Position numbers and translations under genes: made by a program. Positions 37,150 to 45,675 of a DNA stretch of 64,000 nucleotides are shown here, piece after piece. Every line of letters starts with the position of its first letter. The stretch's first letter is position 1. The stretch comes from Sphingopyxis sp. OAS728 (GTDB lineage Bacteria; Pseudomonadota; Alphaproteobacteria; Sphingomonadales; Sphingomonadaceae). Location: contig NZ_JADBDT010000001.1 of the NCBI RefSeq assembly GCF_014873485.1, positions 124,001 to 188,000 on the forward strand, in the 5' to 3' direction. Below the pieces are notes generated by a model, which saw only the letters and a program-made list of their open reading frames with translations, had not been told where the DNA came from and did not search any database.

Positions 37150-37497
37150 TCAGGCTTCGGTGAGGTCGAGCAAGGTTCGCGCATCGAGGCCGATGCGGCG
37201 CATCTGCTGTGCGACCGGCGGCCAGACGTTCGCAAGGAAGTCGGCGCGCATCAGGTCGCGGAGGCGTTCGGTCGCGCCTTCGGCGACGAACATTCCGACG
37301 CCGCGCTTGACCGTGACGAGCCCCTCGTCCTGAAAGGTCTGGTAGGCCTTTGCCACGGTGAGCGGGTTGGCGCCTTCCTCTGCCGCGAGCGATCGGACAG
37401 ACGGCAACATGTCGCCGTCGCGAAACTGGCCGTCGAGGATGGCGTTGGCGATGACATCGCGCAGACGCTGGTACACGGGTTTGGACTGATCGAGCAT
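37150..37497 (-). CDS. GntR family regulator (YtrA type)
   Basis: 115 residues. GntR winged helix (about 8-75; PVYQRLRDVIANAILDGQF, LPSVRSLAAEEGANPLTVA, YQTFQDEGLVTVKRGVGMFV) with a short C-terminal dimerisation helix pair rather than a ligand domain, which is the YtrA subfamily layout. Such regulators usually control adjacent ABC transporter genes, but none is present here: it converges with prsT and follows the nitroreductase gene on the same strand. It may regulate itself and distant targets. Confidence 0.92.
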   Translation of the reverse strand: MLDQSKPVYQRLRDVIANAILDGQFRDGDMLPSVRSLAAEEGANPLTVAKAYQTFQDEGLVTVKRGVGMFVAEGATERLRDLMRADFLANVWPPVAQQMRRIGLDARTLLDLTEA

Positions 37498-37568
37498 GCC
37501 GCCTTAATGCCATAAGACAGCAGCACAGTCAAATTCGGATTATTTCAAACTCGTATCACCTGGTATAA

Positions 37569-38159
37569 CTAAATGTCCCAAGCGCGCACGACATCGTCAT
37601 ATTCGGGTCGCGGCCGCTCATCGAGCTCGCGTGCCGGGGTGCCTAGGAAGAAATAGCCGACGATCGTGTCGCCTTCGCCCGCGCCGAAGGCAGCAGCGAC
37701 TTCGGCGCTGTAGGCGGCCCAGCCGGTCAGCCAGCTGCCGACGAAGCCATGCGCGTGTGCGGCATGGAGCAGGTTCATGCCGACCGCGCCCGCCGACATC
37801 TGTTGCTCCCAGACGGGGATTTTGACGCCCGGCACGGGGGTCGAGAGGAGGACGAGCAGGGTCGGCGCCTGATGCGCGAACTGGTCGAGCGCCGAGAGAT
37901 CCATGCCCGCGGCGCCGGGATTTTCGGCGACCCACGCCTTTTTGAGCAGCGCCGCGAAGGCTTCGCGCTGGTCATCGGCGACGGTGACGATACGCCATGG
38001 CGCGAGCTTGCCATGGTCGGGGGTGCGCAGCGCAAGCGCGACGATGTCGTGGAGCGTGGCGGCGTCGGGGCCGGGGGCGATCATGTCACGGGCCTTGCCC
38101 GAACGGCGCGTGGCGAGATGGGCGAGGAGCGAGGAGCGGTCGTTGAACATGCGCGCCAT
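37569..38159 (-). CDS. Nitroreductase family flavoprotein
   Basis: 196 residues, FMN-dependent nitroreductase fold similar to the YdjA group (RRSGKARDMIAPGPD near the N-terminus, LRTPDHGKLAPWRIVTV, SAGAVGMNLLHAAHAHGFVG, GYFFLGTP). It is predicted to reduce nitro or quinone compounds with NAD(P)H; the physiological substrate is unknown. It is divergent from the peptide transporter across 172 bases that contain a perfect palindrome 28 bases ahead of this start. Its stop is followed 71 bases on by the gntR start on the same strand. Confidence 0.91.
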   Translation of the reverse strand: MARMFNDRSSLLAHLATRRSGKARDMIAPGPDAATLHDIVALALRTPDHGKLAPWRIVTVADDQREAFAALLKKAWVAENPGAAGMDLSALDQFAHQAPTLLVLLSTPVPGVKIPVWEQQMSAGAVGMNLLHAAHAHGFVGSWLTGWAAYSAEVAAAFGAGEGDTIVGYFFLGTPARELDERPRPEYDDVVRAWDI

Positions 38160-38186
38160 GTGGCGTTTTATGCACCTCAGTGCAAG

Positions 38187-38207
38187 TGTTGCGAACGATT
38201 CGCAACA
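38187..38207. promoter_or_regulatory. Perfect 21-bp palindrome, candidate operator
   Basis: Arms TGTTGCGAA and TTCGCAACA flank CGA. It lies in the divergent gap between the nitroreductase and POT transporter genes, 28 bases from the nitroreductase start. A smaller inverted repeat, TGCAC/GTGCA (38171-38184), is adjacent on that side. Length, symmetry and position suit a dimeric repressor site; the binding protein is unknown. Confidence 0.5.
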
Positions 38208-38331
38208 GCTTTTGGCCCGCCCGAAACGGTTTCAGGCGCAATTAGATTCTTCCCATACGCAATTTTAGCGCTAGGTTGCCGCATTCGCGCGGCGGACGGC
38301 CGCGCTCAAGATAATCGATAAAAGGGACGCT

Positions 38332-39957
38332 TTGATGAAAGATATTGGCCTTTGGCAGGAGGGCGACTGGATCGCGGTTATCGCGCTGGTCCTCCTGGGG
38401 GCATTCCTGACCGTCGGGGCGCTGATCGCGACGAGCCGGAAGCCCGAATTCGCCGGGCACCCCAAGGGCCTCTACATGCTGTTCTTCGCCGAAATGTGGG
38501 AGCGTTTCTCCTATTACGGCATGCGTGCGATCCTGATCTTCTACCTGACCCAGCACTGGCTGTTCAGCGACAGCAAATCGAACCTGATCTATGGTGCGTA
38601 CACCAGCCTCGTCTACATCACGCCGGTGCTCGGCGGCTATCTCGCCGACCGTTATCTCGGCCAGCGCAAGGCCGTGCTGTTCGGCGGCCTGCTGCTCGCG
38701 GCGGGGCACAGCCTGATGGCGGTCGAGGGCGTCGGCGGGCAGAATGACCCGACGATCAACGTCTTCTGGGCCGCGCTCGCCTTCATCATCGTCGGCTCGG
38801 GCTTCTTGAAAGCCAATATCTCGGTGATGGTCGGCCAGCTCTACAAGCTCACCGATACGCGCCGCGATAGCGCCTATACGATCTTCTACATGGGCATCAA
38901 CGCGGGCGCCGCGCTCGGTACCATCCTCGTCGCCTATCTTGGCCAGACGATCGGCTGGGGCTTCGGCTTCGGCCTCGCGGGCATCGGCATGCTCGCTGGC
39001 CTGATAGTCTTCGTGCTCGGCAAGGGCGTGCTGAACGGTGCCGGTGAGGCGCCGGCCCCGCTCGCCCGCTCGCGCGAAATGACCATCTATGGCATCGGTT
39101 TCGCCGCGGTCGCGGTGATCTGGGCGCTGGTGCAATATCAGAACGTCATTCAGGGCCTGCTCGCCGTCTCGGGCGTCGCGCTGCTCGGCTATGTGCTTTA
39201 CGAAAGCTTCAAGCTCGAGAAGGAACCGCGCGAGCGCATGTTCGCGATTCTGTTCCTGATCAGCCTCAATCCGCTGTTCTGGGGCCTGTTCGAACAGGCG
39301 GGCGGCTCGATGAACCTGTTCACCGACCGCTTCGTCGATCGCGGCGGCGTGCCGGCAGGCATCTTCCAGTCGATCAACCCGATCATCATCATCCTCGTCG
39401 CGCCGCTCTTTGCCACGCTCTGGCTGTGGCTCGGCAAGCGCGGCGCCGAGCCGTCGGCGCCGGCGAAGTTCGGCCTCGCGCTCGCGCAGATGGGGCTTGC
39501 GAACCTCGTGCTTGTCTGGGGTGCCGAGGCCTATGGCGTCGGCGCGATGACGCCGGTCTTCCTCGTCTTCGCTTATTATTTCTTCGCGACGACCGGCGAA
39601 CTGTGTCTCTCGCCCGTCGGGCTCAGCGCGATGAACCGGCTGGCGCCGAGCTTCCTCGCGTCGCTGATCATGGGCGCCTGGTTCTATATGACCGCGGTCG
39701 GCAATTTCGTGGCCGGCAAGATCGGCGAAGCCACCGGCGGCCACGACGGCCAGATGACCAAGCAGGGCCTGCTCGACATCTATCAGCTGTTCGGCTGGAT
39801 CGCGATCGGTGCCGGCGTGGTGGTGCTGTTGCTCAGCCCGATCGTGAAGCGCTGGATGCATCTCGACACGCTGCGCGATCGCGACGATGTCGCGGGGCAA
39901 AAGGAACTCGCCGAGCCGCAGGCGGCTGGCGTCCATCCCGAACCCAAGGGGGCGTAA
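38332..39957 (+). CDS. POT family peptide MFS transporter
   Basis: 541 residues, about 14 membrane helices. Proton-dependent oligopeptide transporter signatures: EMWERFSYYGMRAIL (ExxERFxYY) and GGYLADRYLGQRKAV, then FYMGINAGAALG and GLFEQAGGSMNLF. It imports di- and tripeptides with protons across the inner membrane. Three bases separate it from the first of two amidohydrolase genes, so the three form an operon for peptide or peptide-like uptake and hydrolysis (inference). Confidence 0.95.
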   Translation: MMKDIGLWQEGDWIAVIALVLLGAFLTVGALIATSRKPEFAGHPKGLYMLFFAEMWERFSYYGMRAILIFYLTQHWLFSDSKSNLIYGAYTSLVYITPVLGGYLADRYLGQRKAVLFGGLLLAAGHSLMAVEGVGGQNDPTINVFWAALAFIIVGSGFLKANISVMVGQLYKLTDTRRDSAYTIFYMGINAGAALGTILVAYLGQTIGWGFGFGLAGIGMLAGLIVFVLGKGVLNGAGEAPAPLARSREMTIYGIGFAAVAVIWALVQYQNVIQGLLAVSGVALLGYVLYESFKLEKEPRERMFAILFLISLNPLFWGLFEQAGGSMNLFTDRFVDRGGVPAGIFQSINPIIIILVAPLFATLWLWLGKRGAEPSAPAKFGLALAQMGLANLVLVWGAEAYGVGAMTPVFLVFAYYFFATTGELCLSPVGLSAMNRLAPSFLASLIMGAWFYMTAVGNFVAGKIGEATGGHDGQMTKQGLLDIYQLFGWIAIGAGVVVLLLSPIVKRWMHLDTLRDRDDVAGQKELAEPQAAGVHPEPKGA

Positions 39958-39960
39958 TCC

Positions 39961-41364
39961 ATGATCAGGGGTGTGAAGGGCAGCCTGCTGGCTGCGGTGT
40001 CGCTGGCGCTCGTCGGTTGCGCGGCGAGCGGCGGCGAGGTGGCCTCGGCGAGCGACAAGCCCGCCGAGAAGCCGGTCAAGTTCAACAAGGATCCCTATCC
40101 CTCGACGTACAAGGGATATCCGACCCGCCTGACGGTGGTGAAGGGTGTCACCATCTTCGACGGCGAGGGTGGGCGGATCGACAATGGCTCGATCGTGATG
40201 ACGAGCGGCAAGGTCGACCGGATCGGCGGTCCCGACATGGAACTGCCGACCGACGCCGATGTCATAGACGGGACGGGCAAGTTCCTCACCCCCGGCGTGA
40301 TCGACATTCACAGCCACCTTGGCGACTATCCCTCGCCCAGCGTCGAGGCGCATTCGGACGGGAACGAAGCGACCGCGCCGACCACCCCCGAAGTCTGGTC
40401 CGAACATAGTGTCTGGCCGCAGGATCCGGGTTTCAGCCGCGCGCTCGCCAATGGCGGCGTGACCAGCCTGCAGATCCTGCCGGGCAGCGCGAACCTGATG
40501 GGCGGTCGCTCGATCACGCTCAAGAACGTCCCGTCGCGGACGGTGCAGGGGATGAAATTCCCCGGTGCGCCCTATGGCCTGAAAATGGCGTGCGGCGAGA
40601 ATCCGAAGCGCGTCTATGGCGGCAAGGGGCGGATGCCCTCGACCCGCATGGGTAATTTCGCGGTGAACCGCGCGACGTGGCAGAAGGCTGCGGCGTACAA
40701 GAAGAAGGTGGACGACGGAAAGGCCGTCGACCGCGACCTTGCGATGGAAACGCTCGCGGGTGTGCTGTCGGGCGAAATCCTCGTCCACAACCATTGCTAC
40801 CGCGCCGATGAAATGGCGCTGGTGATCGATATGTCGAAGGAATTCGGCTACAAGGTCTCAACCTTCCACCACGCGGTCGAAAGCTACAAGATCGCCGATA
40901 TCCTTGCGAAGGAAGGTATATGTTCGGCGATGTGGGCCGACTGGTGGGGCTTCAAGATGGAAGCCTATGACTCGGTGAACGAGAATATCCCGCTGGTCTA
41001 TAAGGCCGGCGCGTGCACGATCGTCCATTCAGACGATGCGAACCAGATCCAGCGCTTGAACCAGGAGGCCGCGAAAGCGCGCGCTGCCGGCCGCCGCATC
41101 GGCATCGATGTCAGCGACGAGCAGGCGTGGACCTGGCTGTCGTATAACCCGGCGAAGGCGCTGGGGATCGCCGACCGGACCGGCAGCCTGAAGCCCGGCA
41201 AGATGGCCGACGTCGTGCTGTGGAACGGCAATCCGTTCAGCGCCTATACGCGCCCCGAAAAAGTGTGGATCGACGGCGCATTGATGTTCGATGCGATGGA
41301 TCCGAAGCGGCGTCCGGTAAGCGATTTCGAACTGGGCCAGCCGGGCGAAGGAGACGTGAAATGA
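39961..41364 (+). CDS. Amidohydrolase family lipoprotein with intact metal site
   Basis: 467 residues. Lipoprotein-like signal (SLALVGCAAS, Cys about 20) and a metal-dependent amidohydrolase fold: HxH in GVIDIHSHLGDYP, further ligands in VHNHCYRADE, STFHHAVES and Asp in VHSDDANQ, with the C-terminal beta-sandwich (LKPGKMADVVLWNGNPF). The substrate is unknown; an exported aminoacylase or dipeptidase-like role is plausible given the upstream POT transporter. It overlaps the next, related but metal-site-less gene by four bases (ATGA), so the two products are probably made in equal amounts. Confidence 0.9.
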   Translation: MIRGVKGSLLAAVSLALVGCAASGGEVASASDKPAEKPVKFNKDPYPSTYKGYPTRLTVVKGVTIFDGEGGRIDNGSIVMTSGKVDRIGGPDMELPTDADVIDGTGKFLTPGVIDIHSHLGDYPSPSVEAHSDGNEATAPTTPEVWSEHSVWPQDPGFSRALANGGVTSLQILPGSANLMGGRSITLKNVPSRTVQGMKFPGAPYGLKMACGENPKRVYGGKGRMPSTRMGNFAVNRATWQKAAAYKKKVDDGKAVDRDLAMETLAGVLSGEILVHNHCYRADEMALVIDMSKEFGYKVSTFHHAVESYKIADILAKEGICSAMWADWWGFKMEAYDSVNENIPLVYKAGACTIVHSDDANQIQRLNQEAAKARAAGRRIGIDVSDEQAWTWLSYNPAKALGIADRTGSLKPGKMADVVLWNGNPFSAYTRPEKVWIDGALMFDAMDPKRRPVSDFELGQPGEGDVK

Positions 41365-42662
41365 TCCGCACTCTCCTTCTCTCCGCCGCAGCTATCGTCG
41401 CACTTCCGGCCGCGGCGCAGGATGTGGCGATCGTCAACGCAAAGCTCGTTATCGGCGACGGCAGCGCGCCGGTCGAGGGCGGCACCGTCGTGGTGCGCGG
41501 CGGCAAGGTTGTCGCGGCGGGCGCCGGCGTTGCGGTGCCCGCGGGCATCGAACGCGTCGATGCACAGGGGCGCTATGTCACGCCGGGTATCGTCGCGGCG
41601 TTCAGCCGCGTCGGGCTGACCGAAGTCGATGCCGTCACCGGCACCAACGACCGCTCGGCGAGCAAGTCGCGTTTCTCCGCCGCGCTCGATATCGCGCCGG
41701 CGCTCAACCCCATGGGTTCGCCGGTCGCGGTTAACCGCGCCTCGGGCGTGACGCGCGCGATCGTCGCGCCGGGTGGCAGCGGCAGCCTGTTCGCCGGACA
41801 GGGCGCGGTCGTCGACCTCGCCGACGATATGGACATGGTGACCAAGCCGCGCGCGCTGCAATATGTCGCGTTCGGTGAGGATGGCTCGGCCAAGGCGGGC
41901 GGAAGCCGCGCCGCGACTTTCCTGTTGTTCCGCGAACAATTGCTCGCGGCGCGCAGCTATGCGCGCAACCCCGCGACGCTCGCCGAATGGAGCAGCGACG
42001 CGCTGATCCAGCGCGCCGATGCCGATGCGCTGGTGCGCGTGATCGACGGGACGACGCCTTTGTTCGTTCGCGTCGACCGCGCCGCCGACATCGTCAATGT
42101 ACTGAAGCTGCGGCAGGAATTTCCGGCGCTGAAGCTCGTGCTCGTCGGCGTCACCGAAGGCTGGCTCGTCGCGCGCGAACTTGCGGCGGCGAAGGTGCCG
42201 GTGCTCGTGTCGCCGCTCACCGATCTGCCGTCGAGCTTCGAACAGCTGGGTGCGACGCAGTCGAACGCCGGACGCCTAAAGGCCGCGGGCGTCGACGTCT
42301 CGGTCGGCGTGTTCGACGACGATGACGCGCACAAGATGGGCTATGCGACGCAATATGCGGGCAACCTCGTCGGGCTCGCGCGCCTCCCGGGCGCGAGCGG
42401 GATGACATGGGATCAGGCGTTCGCGTCGATCAGCAGCGTCCCCGCGCGCGCCGTCGGCATGGAGGGCAGCATCGGTTCGCTGCGTCCGGGCCGCGCCGGC
42501 GACATCGTGATCTGGGACAATGACCCGCTCGAACTCGGTAGCCGGCCGACGGCGGTGTGGATCGACGGCAAGGCGCAGTCGCTGACGACGCGGCAGGATC
42601 GCCTGCGCGAGCGTTACGCGACACCGCAGGAAGGGGCTTTGCCCAAGGCTTACGACAGGTAG
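41361..42662 (+). CDS. Amidohydrolase-like protein lacking metal ligands
   Basis: 433 residues. The signal peptide ends LPAAAQ. It has the amidohydrolase frame: an N-terminal beta-sandwich (VAIVNAKLVIGDGSAPVEGG), the strand-1 region VTPGIVAAFSRVGLTEVD and the C-terminal RPGRAGDIVIWDNDP. But the HxH motif is replaced by AFS, and almost no His occurs in the barrel. It is therefore predicted to be catalytically inactive by itself and may be a partner subunit of the upstream amidohydrolase. Start chosen at MIRTLLLSAA, whose ATG overlaps the upstream stop codon. Confidence 0.88.
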   Translation: MIRTLLLSAAAIVALPAAAQDVAIVNAKLVIGDGSAPVEGGTVVVRGGKVVAAGAGVAVPAGIERVDAQGRYVTPGIVAAFSRVGLTEVDAVTGTNDRSASKSRFSAALDIAPALNPMGSPVAVNRASGVTRAIVAPGGSGSLFAGQGAVVDLADDMDMVTKPRALQYVAFGEDGSAKAGGSRAATFLLFREQLLAARSYARNPATLAEWSSDALIQRADADALVRVIDGTTPLFVRVDRAADIVNVLKLRQEFPALKLVLVGVTEGWLVARELAAAKVPVLVSPLTDLPSSFEQLGATQSNAGRLKAAGVDVSVGVFDDDDAHKMGYATQYAGNLVGLARLPGASGMTWDQAFASISSVPARAVGMEGSIGSLRPGRAGDIVIWDNDPLELGSRPTAVWIDGKAQSLTTRQDRLRERYATPQEGALPKAYDR

Positions 42663-42707
42663 GGCCGCACCTGATCCGAAGCGGCAAAGGGGAGAGGGAG
42701 AGGCTCC

Positions 42708-43409
42708 ATGCAACCGATGTCGCTTTTGATCACGACGTGCGTCCTGTTCGTCGGCTCGCATCTCGCTTTGTCGCATCCGCTCCGCGACGGGCTCGCGGGG
42801 CGGATGGGCGAGCGGGGGTTCCAGATCGTCTATTCGGTCGTCGCGATCGCGACCTTCATCATGATCGTGCAGGCGTGGCGCGGGATGCCGCCCGAGCCGC
42901 CTTTGTGGGCGGTCGACGACCCACTGTGGATCTTGGCGTCGCTGATCGTGCTGTTCGCCAGCATATTGTTCATGGGGTCGCTGATCGGCAATCCGGCGAT
43001 GCCCGCGCCGGGCGCCGCCAAGGCCGCGCAGGCGCCGCCGCGCGGGGTGTTCGCGATCACGCGGCATCCGATGATGTGGGGCTTTGCCCTGTGGGCGTTC
43101 GCGCATGTGCTGGTAATGCCGACTGCCGGGCAGATCGTCCTGTCGGCAACGATCATCTTTCTCGCGCTCGTCGGATCGGCGGGGCAGGATGCGAAGAAGG
43201 CGCGGCTGATGGGCGATGCCTGGCGCGGCTGGGCGGCGCGGACGAGCTTCCTGCCCTATGCGAGGCAGGTTGGCGGCAGTGCACCGTGGGGCGAGACTAT
43301 CCCGCGGCCGCATGCGCTGTTCGGTGGGATCGTCCTCTGGTTAATCGCGACTTGGGCGCATGGCGCGCTCGGTTATATGGTTGCCGGTATCTGGCGCTGG
43401 ATGGGGTGA
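42708..43409 (+). CDS. NnrU family membrane protein
   Basis: 233 residues, about six membrane helices. NnrU-family features are the N-terminal FVGSHLALSHPLRDGLAGRMG and the methyltransferase-like segment FAITRHPMMWGFALWAFAH shared with isoprenylcysteine-methyltransferase-type folds. NnrU was named from denitrifiers, but most homologues sit outside denitrification loci; the role here is unknown. A strong purine run (GGAGAGGGAGAGG) lies before the ATG. It is four bases ahead of the DUF1003 gene, probably the same transcript. Confidence 0.88.
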   Translation: MQPMSLLITTCVLFVGSHLALSHPLRDGLAGRMGERGFQIVYSVVAIATFIMIVQAWRGMPPEPPLWAVDDPLWILASLIVLFASILFMGSLIGNPAMPAPGAAKAAQAPPRGVFAITRHPMMWGFALWAFAHVLVMPTAGQIVLSATIIFLALVGSAGQDAKKARLMGDAWRGWAARTSFLPYARQVGGSAPWGETIPRPHALFGGIVLWLIATWAHGALGYMVAGIWRWMG

Positions 43410-43413
43410 CATC

Positions 43414-43965
43414 ATGCACGACAAGACGACAACCGCCGACCTGTCGCTGCGCCTGCTCGGGCGGCCGCTCGACGAGCTAGATGCCGACGAACTGCGCGTG
43501 CTCGACGCGATCGCCGAACGCCGCCTGATCAGCCGCGACGCCGCCGACCTCGACGATGCCGAGGCGAGTTTCGGCGCGCGCCTGTCGGACAGGGTTGCGG
43601 CGGTGGGCGGGTCGTGGGGTTTTATCATTGCCTTCACCGCGGTGCTGCTCGGCTGGATGCTGCTCAATTCGGACGTGCTCGCGCGCTGGGGGATGGCGTT
43701 CGATCCCTATCCCTTCATCTTCCTCAACCTGATGCTTTCGACGCTCGCGGCGATCCAGGCGCCGATCATCATGATGAGCCAGAACCGCGCGTCGGCAAAG
43801 GACCGGATCGCGGCGGGGCTCGATTACGAGATCAATTTGCGAGCAGAGCTTGAGATCATGCGGCTGCACGAGAAGCTCGACCAGATGCGGATTCATGAGT
43901 TGGTCGGCCAACTTGATCGAATAGAGCAGCGACTTCAAAACGAACGCAATGGCATCACGCCGTAG
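43414..43965 (+). CDS. DUF1003 membrane protein
   Basis: 183 residues. DUF1003: a cytoplasmic N-terminal part (about 1-60), two membrane helices (about 68-85 and 102-122; WGFIIAFTAVLLGWMLLNS, FIFLNLMLSTLAAIQAP), the conserved IMMSQNRASAKDR segment and a C-terminal coiled coil (LRAELEIMRLHEKLDQM). Function unknown. Start at MHDKTTTADL is chosen because it follows the NnrU stop by four bases; the open frame extends into nnrU. Confidence 0.88.
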   Translation: MHDKTTTADLSLRLLGRPLDELDADELRVLDAIAERRLISRDAADLDDAEASFGARLSDRVAAVGGSWGFIIAFTAVLLGWMLLNSDVLARWGMAFDPYPFIFLNLMLSTLAAIQAPIIMMSQNRASAKDRIAAGLDYEINLRAELEIMRLHEKLDQMRIHELVGQLDRIEQRLQNERNGITP

Positions 43966-43990
43966 CATGGGGGACGGCAGGGAACGGTAG

Positions 43991-44683
43991 ATGTTTGCTG
44001 AATACGCTAAATCCGTACTTTCTCGGGCGATAAGCCCGGCAATGCGCTTTACGGATGGTTTGCAACTAGCGGTAGCTGTCGCTGTGCCAGCATTTGCAAG
44101 ATTTTCGGGCGTTTCTGTTGGCGAAGCCGCAAATGATACTGCGCTCGCCTATGTTGGCGCCGCCCTAGTATCGCTTATCGCAATTCGATTGCTGTGGGCG
44201 CCTTACGAATTGTGGAAAGAGCAATCCATCCGCATCGTAGAACTTCAGGGGGAACTCGCGCGCCCTACTCATATGGTTCGTCAGCTGTTGGCTAAGAACC
44301 AATCTGAGCATCGAGCCGCGGCGATCGGACGAATTCACGAGATGGCTCTGGCTTCGACGGCCACTGAGGAAGCGCGCGAAGAGCGTGTTGCCGACCCATT
44401 TGTTCAAGCTCAGGGGCATATAGCCCAAGCCGGCCTTCCCATTGAGTTCACTGTATACCTATCTGGTTTCGGAAGGTTTTGTATCGATCACCGGTCAGCC
44501 GAAGGCACAGCACATGGCGCAGTTCCATTCATACTCGCCGAAAAATACATCCGATTTGTTGCAGGCGAGGTGGATTTCGAGGAGTTTAAAAACTCTCTAC
44601 CAAAATTCCTTCAGCCTGGAACGAAGGAGCTACAGGACAAAGGAGTCCTCATCACAGCTGTGGATGGTGTAGCTGAGGGCTAA
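43991..44683 (+). CDS. Orphan membrane protein of unusual base composition
   Basis: 230 residues, not recognised. Two likely membrane segments lie at about 27-45 and 55-72 (ALAYVGAALVSLIAIRLLW), then a coiled-coil region (LWKEQSIRIVELQGELARP) and a soluble C-terminal half. Codon use is visibly AT-richer than the neighbours (many AT-ending codons such as gaa, att, aaa, cct), pointing to horizontal gain. It sits between DUF1003 and the convergent aldo/keto reductase, whose stop overlaps its own. No integrase or att repeat is visible nearby. Confidence 0.7.
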   Translation: MFAEYAKSVLSRAISPAMRFTDGLQLAVAVAVPAFARFSGVSVGEAANDTALAYVGAALVSLIAIRLLWAPYELWKEQSIRIVELQGELARPTHMVRQLLAKNQSEHRAAAIGRIHEMALASTATEEAREERVADPFVQAQGHIAQAGLPIEFTVYLSGFGRFCIDHRSAEGTAHGAVPFILAEKYIRFVAGEVDFEEFKNSLPKFLQPGTKELQDKGVLITAVDGVAEG

Positions 44684-45675
44684 AGCCGCACCATCCGCAT
44701 ACCCATCTCGCCGTAACGCGGCCCACTGGTGCCGCCCTTCGGCGCCGCCGCATCGATTGCGGCGAGGTCTTCGGCGGTCAGCGTGACCTCCGCCGCCGCA
44801 ACGCTGTCTTCCATCGTGGCGCGGCGCTTGGTGCCGGGGATGGGGACGATGTCGTCGCCCTGCGCGAGCAGCCAGGCGAGCGCGACCTGCGCTTTCGACA
44901 CGCCGTGCCTGTCCGCGACCGCGCCGATCGCATCGACGATCGCGAGATTGGCGGGCAGATTTTCGTCCGAATAGCGCGGATCGTTGCGGCGCCAGTCATT
45001 TTCAGGAAGTTCGTCGCGGCTGCGCACCGCGCCCGCGAGGAAACCGCGGCCGAGCGGTGAATAGGGAACGAAGCCGATGCCATTGTCGCGGCACGCGCCG
45101 AGGATCTCGTCCTCGATATCGCGTTCCCAGATCGAATATTCGCTCTGCAGCGCGGTGATCGGCGCGGCCTTCGCGGCGCGGCGGATCGTGTCGGCGCCGG
45201 CTTCGGACAGCGCGATGTGGCGAATCTTGCCTTCCTTCACCAGCTCCATCATCCCGCCGACCGTTTCCTCGATCGGCACCGACGGGTCGACGCGGTGCTG
45301 GTAGAAAAGGTCGATCGTGTCGATGCCGAGCCGCTGGAGCGAGCCTTCGCACGCGGCGCGGGCATTGGCGGGCGAGCCGTCGACACCGACGATCTGGTTG
45401 CCGTCGAACTTGAAGCCGAATTTGGTCGCGATGACGAGCCCGTCGCGCTTGCCCTTGATCGCCTCACCCAGCAGTTCTTCGTTGCTGAACGGGCCATAGA
45501 TTTGCGCGGTGTCGAAAAAGGTGACGCCAAGGTCGATCGCGCGGTGGATCGTGCGCGTCGTTTCGTCGAGATCGGCCGCCTCGCCATAGAGGATATTGCC
45601 GCCCTTGATCATCGGCATGCAGCCGATGCCGATCGCCGAAACTTCGAGGCCGTGGCCGAGCTTGCGATATTTCAT
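44680..45675 (-). CDS. Aldo/keto reductase
   Basis: 331-residue NADPH-dependent aldo/keto reductase. The tetrad is visible: Asp and Tyr in FFDTAQIYGPFSNE, Lys in VIATKFG and His in FYQHRVDPS. The C-terminal cofactor segment IVPIPGTKRRATMEDS is also present. It belongs to the common AKR group related to YakC and AKR13-type reductases. The carbonyl substrate is unknown. Its ATG overlaps the symporter stop codon by four bases (ATGA), so it is translationally coupled to that gene. Confidence 0.95.
   Translation of the reverse strand: MKYRKLGHGLEVSAIGIGCMPMIKGGNILYGEAADLDETTRTIHRAIDLGVTFFDTAQIYGPFSNEELLGEAIKGKRDGLVIATKFGFKFDGNQIVGVDGSPANARAACEGSLQRLGIDTIDLFYQHRVDPSVPIEETVGGMMELVKEGKIRHIALSEAGADTIRRAAKAAPITALQSEYSIWERDIEDEILGACRDNGIGFVPYSPLGRGFLAGAVRSRDELPENDWRRNDPRYSDENLPANLAIVDAIGAVADRHGVSKAQVALAWLLAQGDDIVPIPGTKRRATMEDSVAAAEVTLTAEDLAAIDAAAPKGGTSGPRYGEMGMRMVRL

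Noticed and set aside
37498..37568. Possible operator TATCACCTGGTATA before the GntR gene
   Set aside because: Only a partial dyad; too short and imperfect to support an operator call.
38242..40794. 850-codon open frame antisense to the POT transporter and first amidohydrolase
   Set aside because: The plus-strand genes have clear family motifs. Long antisense frames arise in high-GC DNA, and the translation is Arg/His/Asp-rich without motifs.
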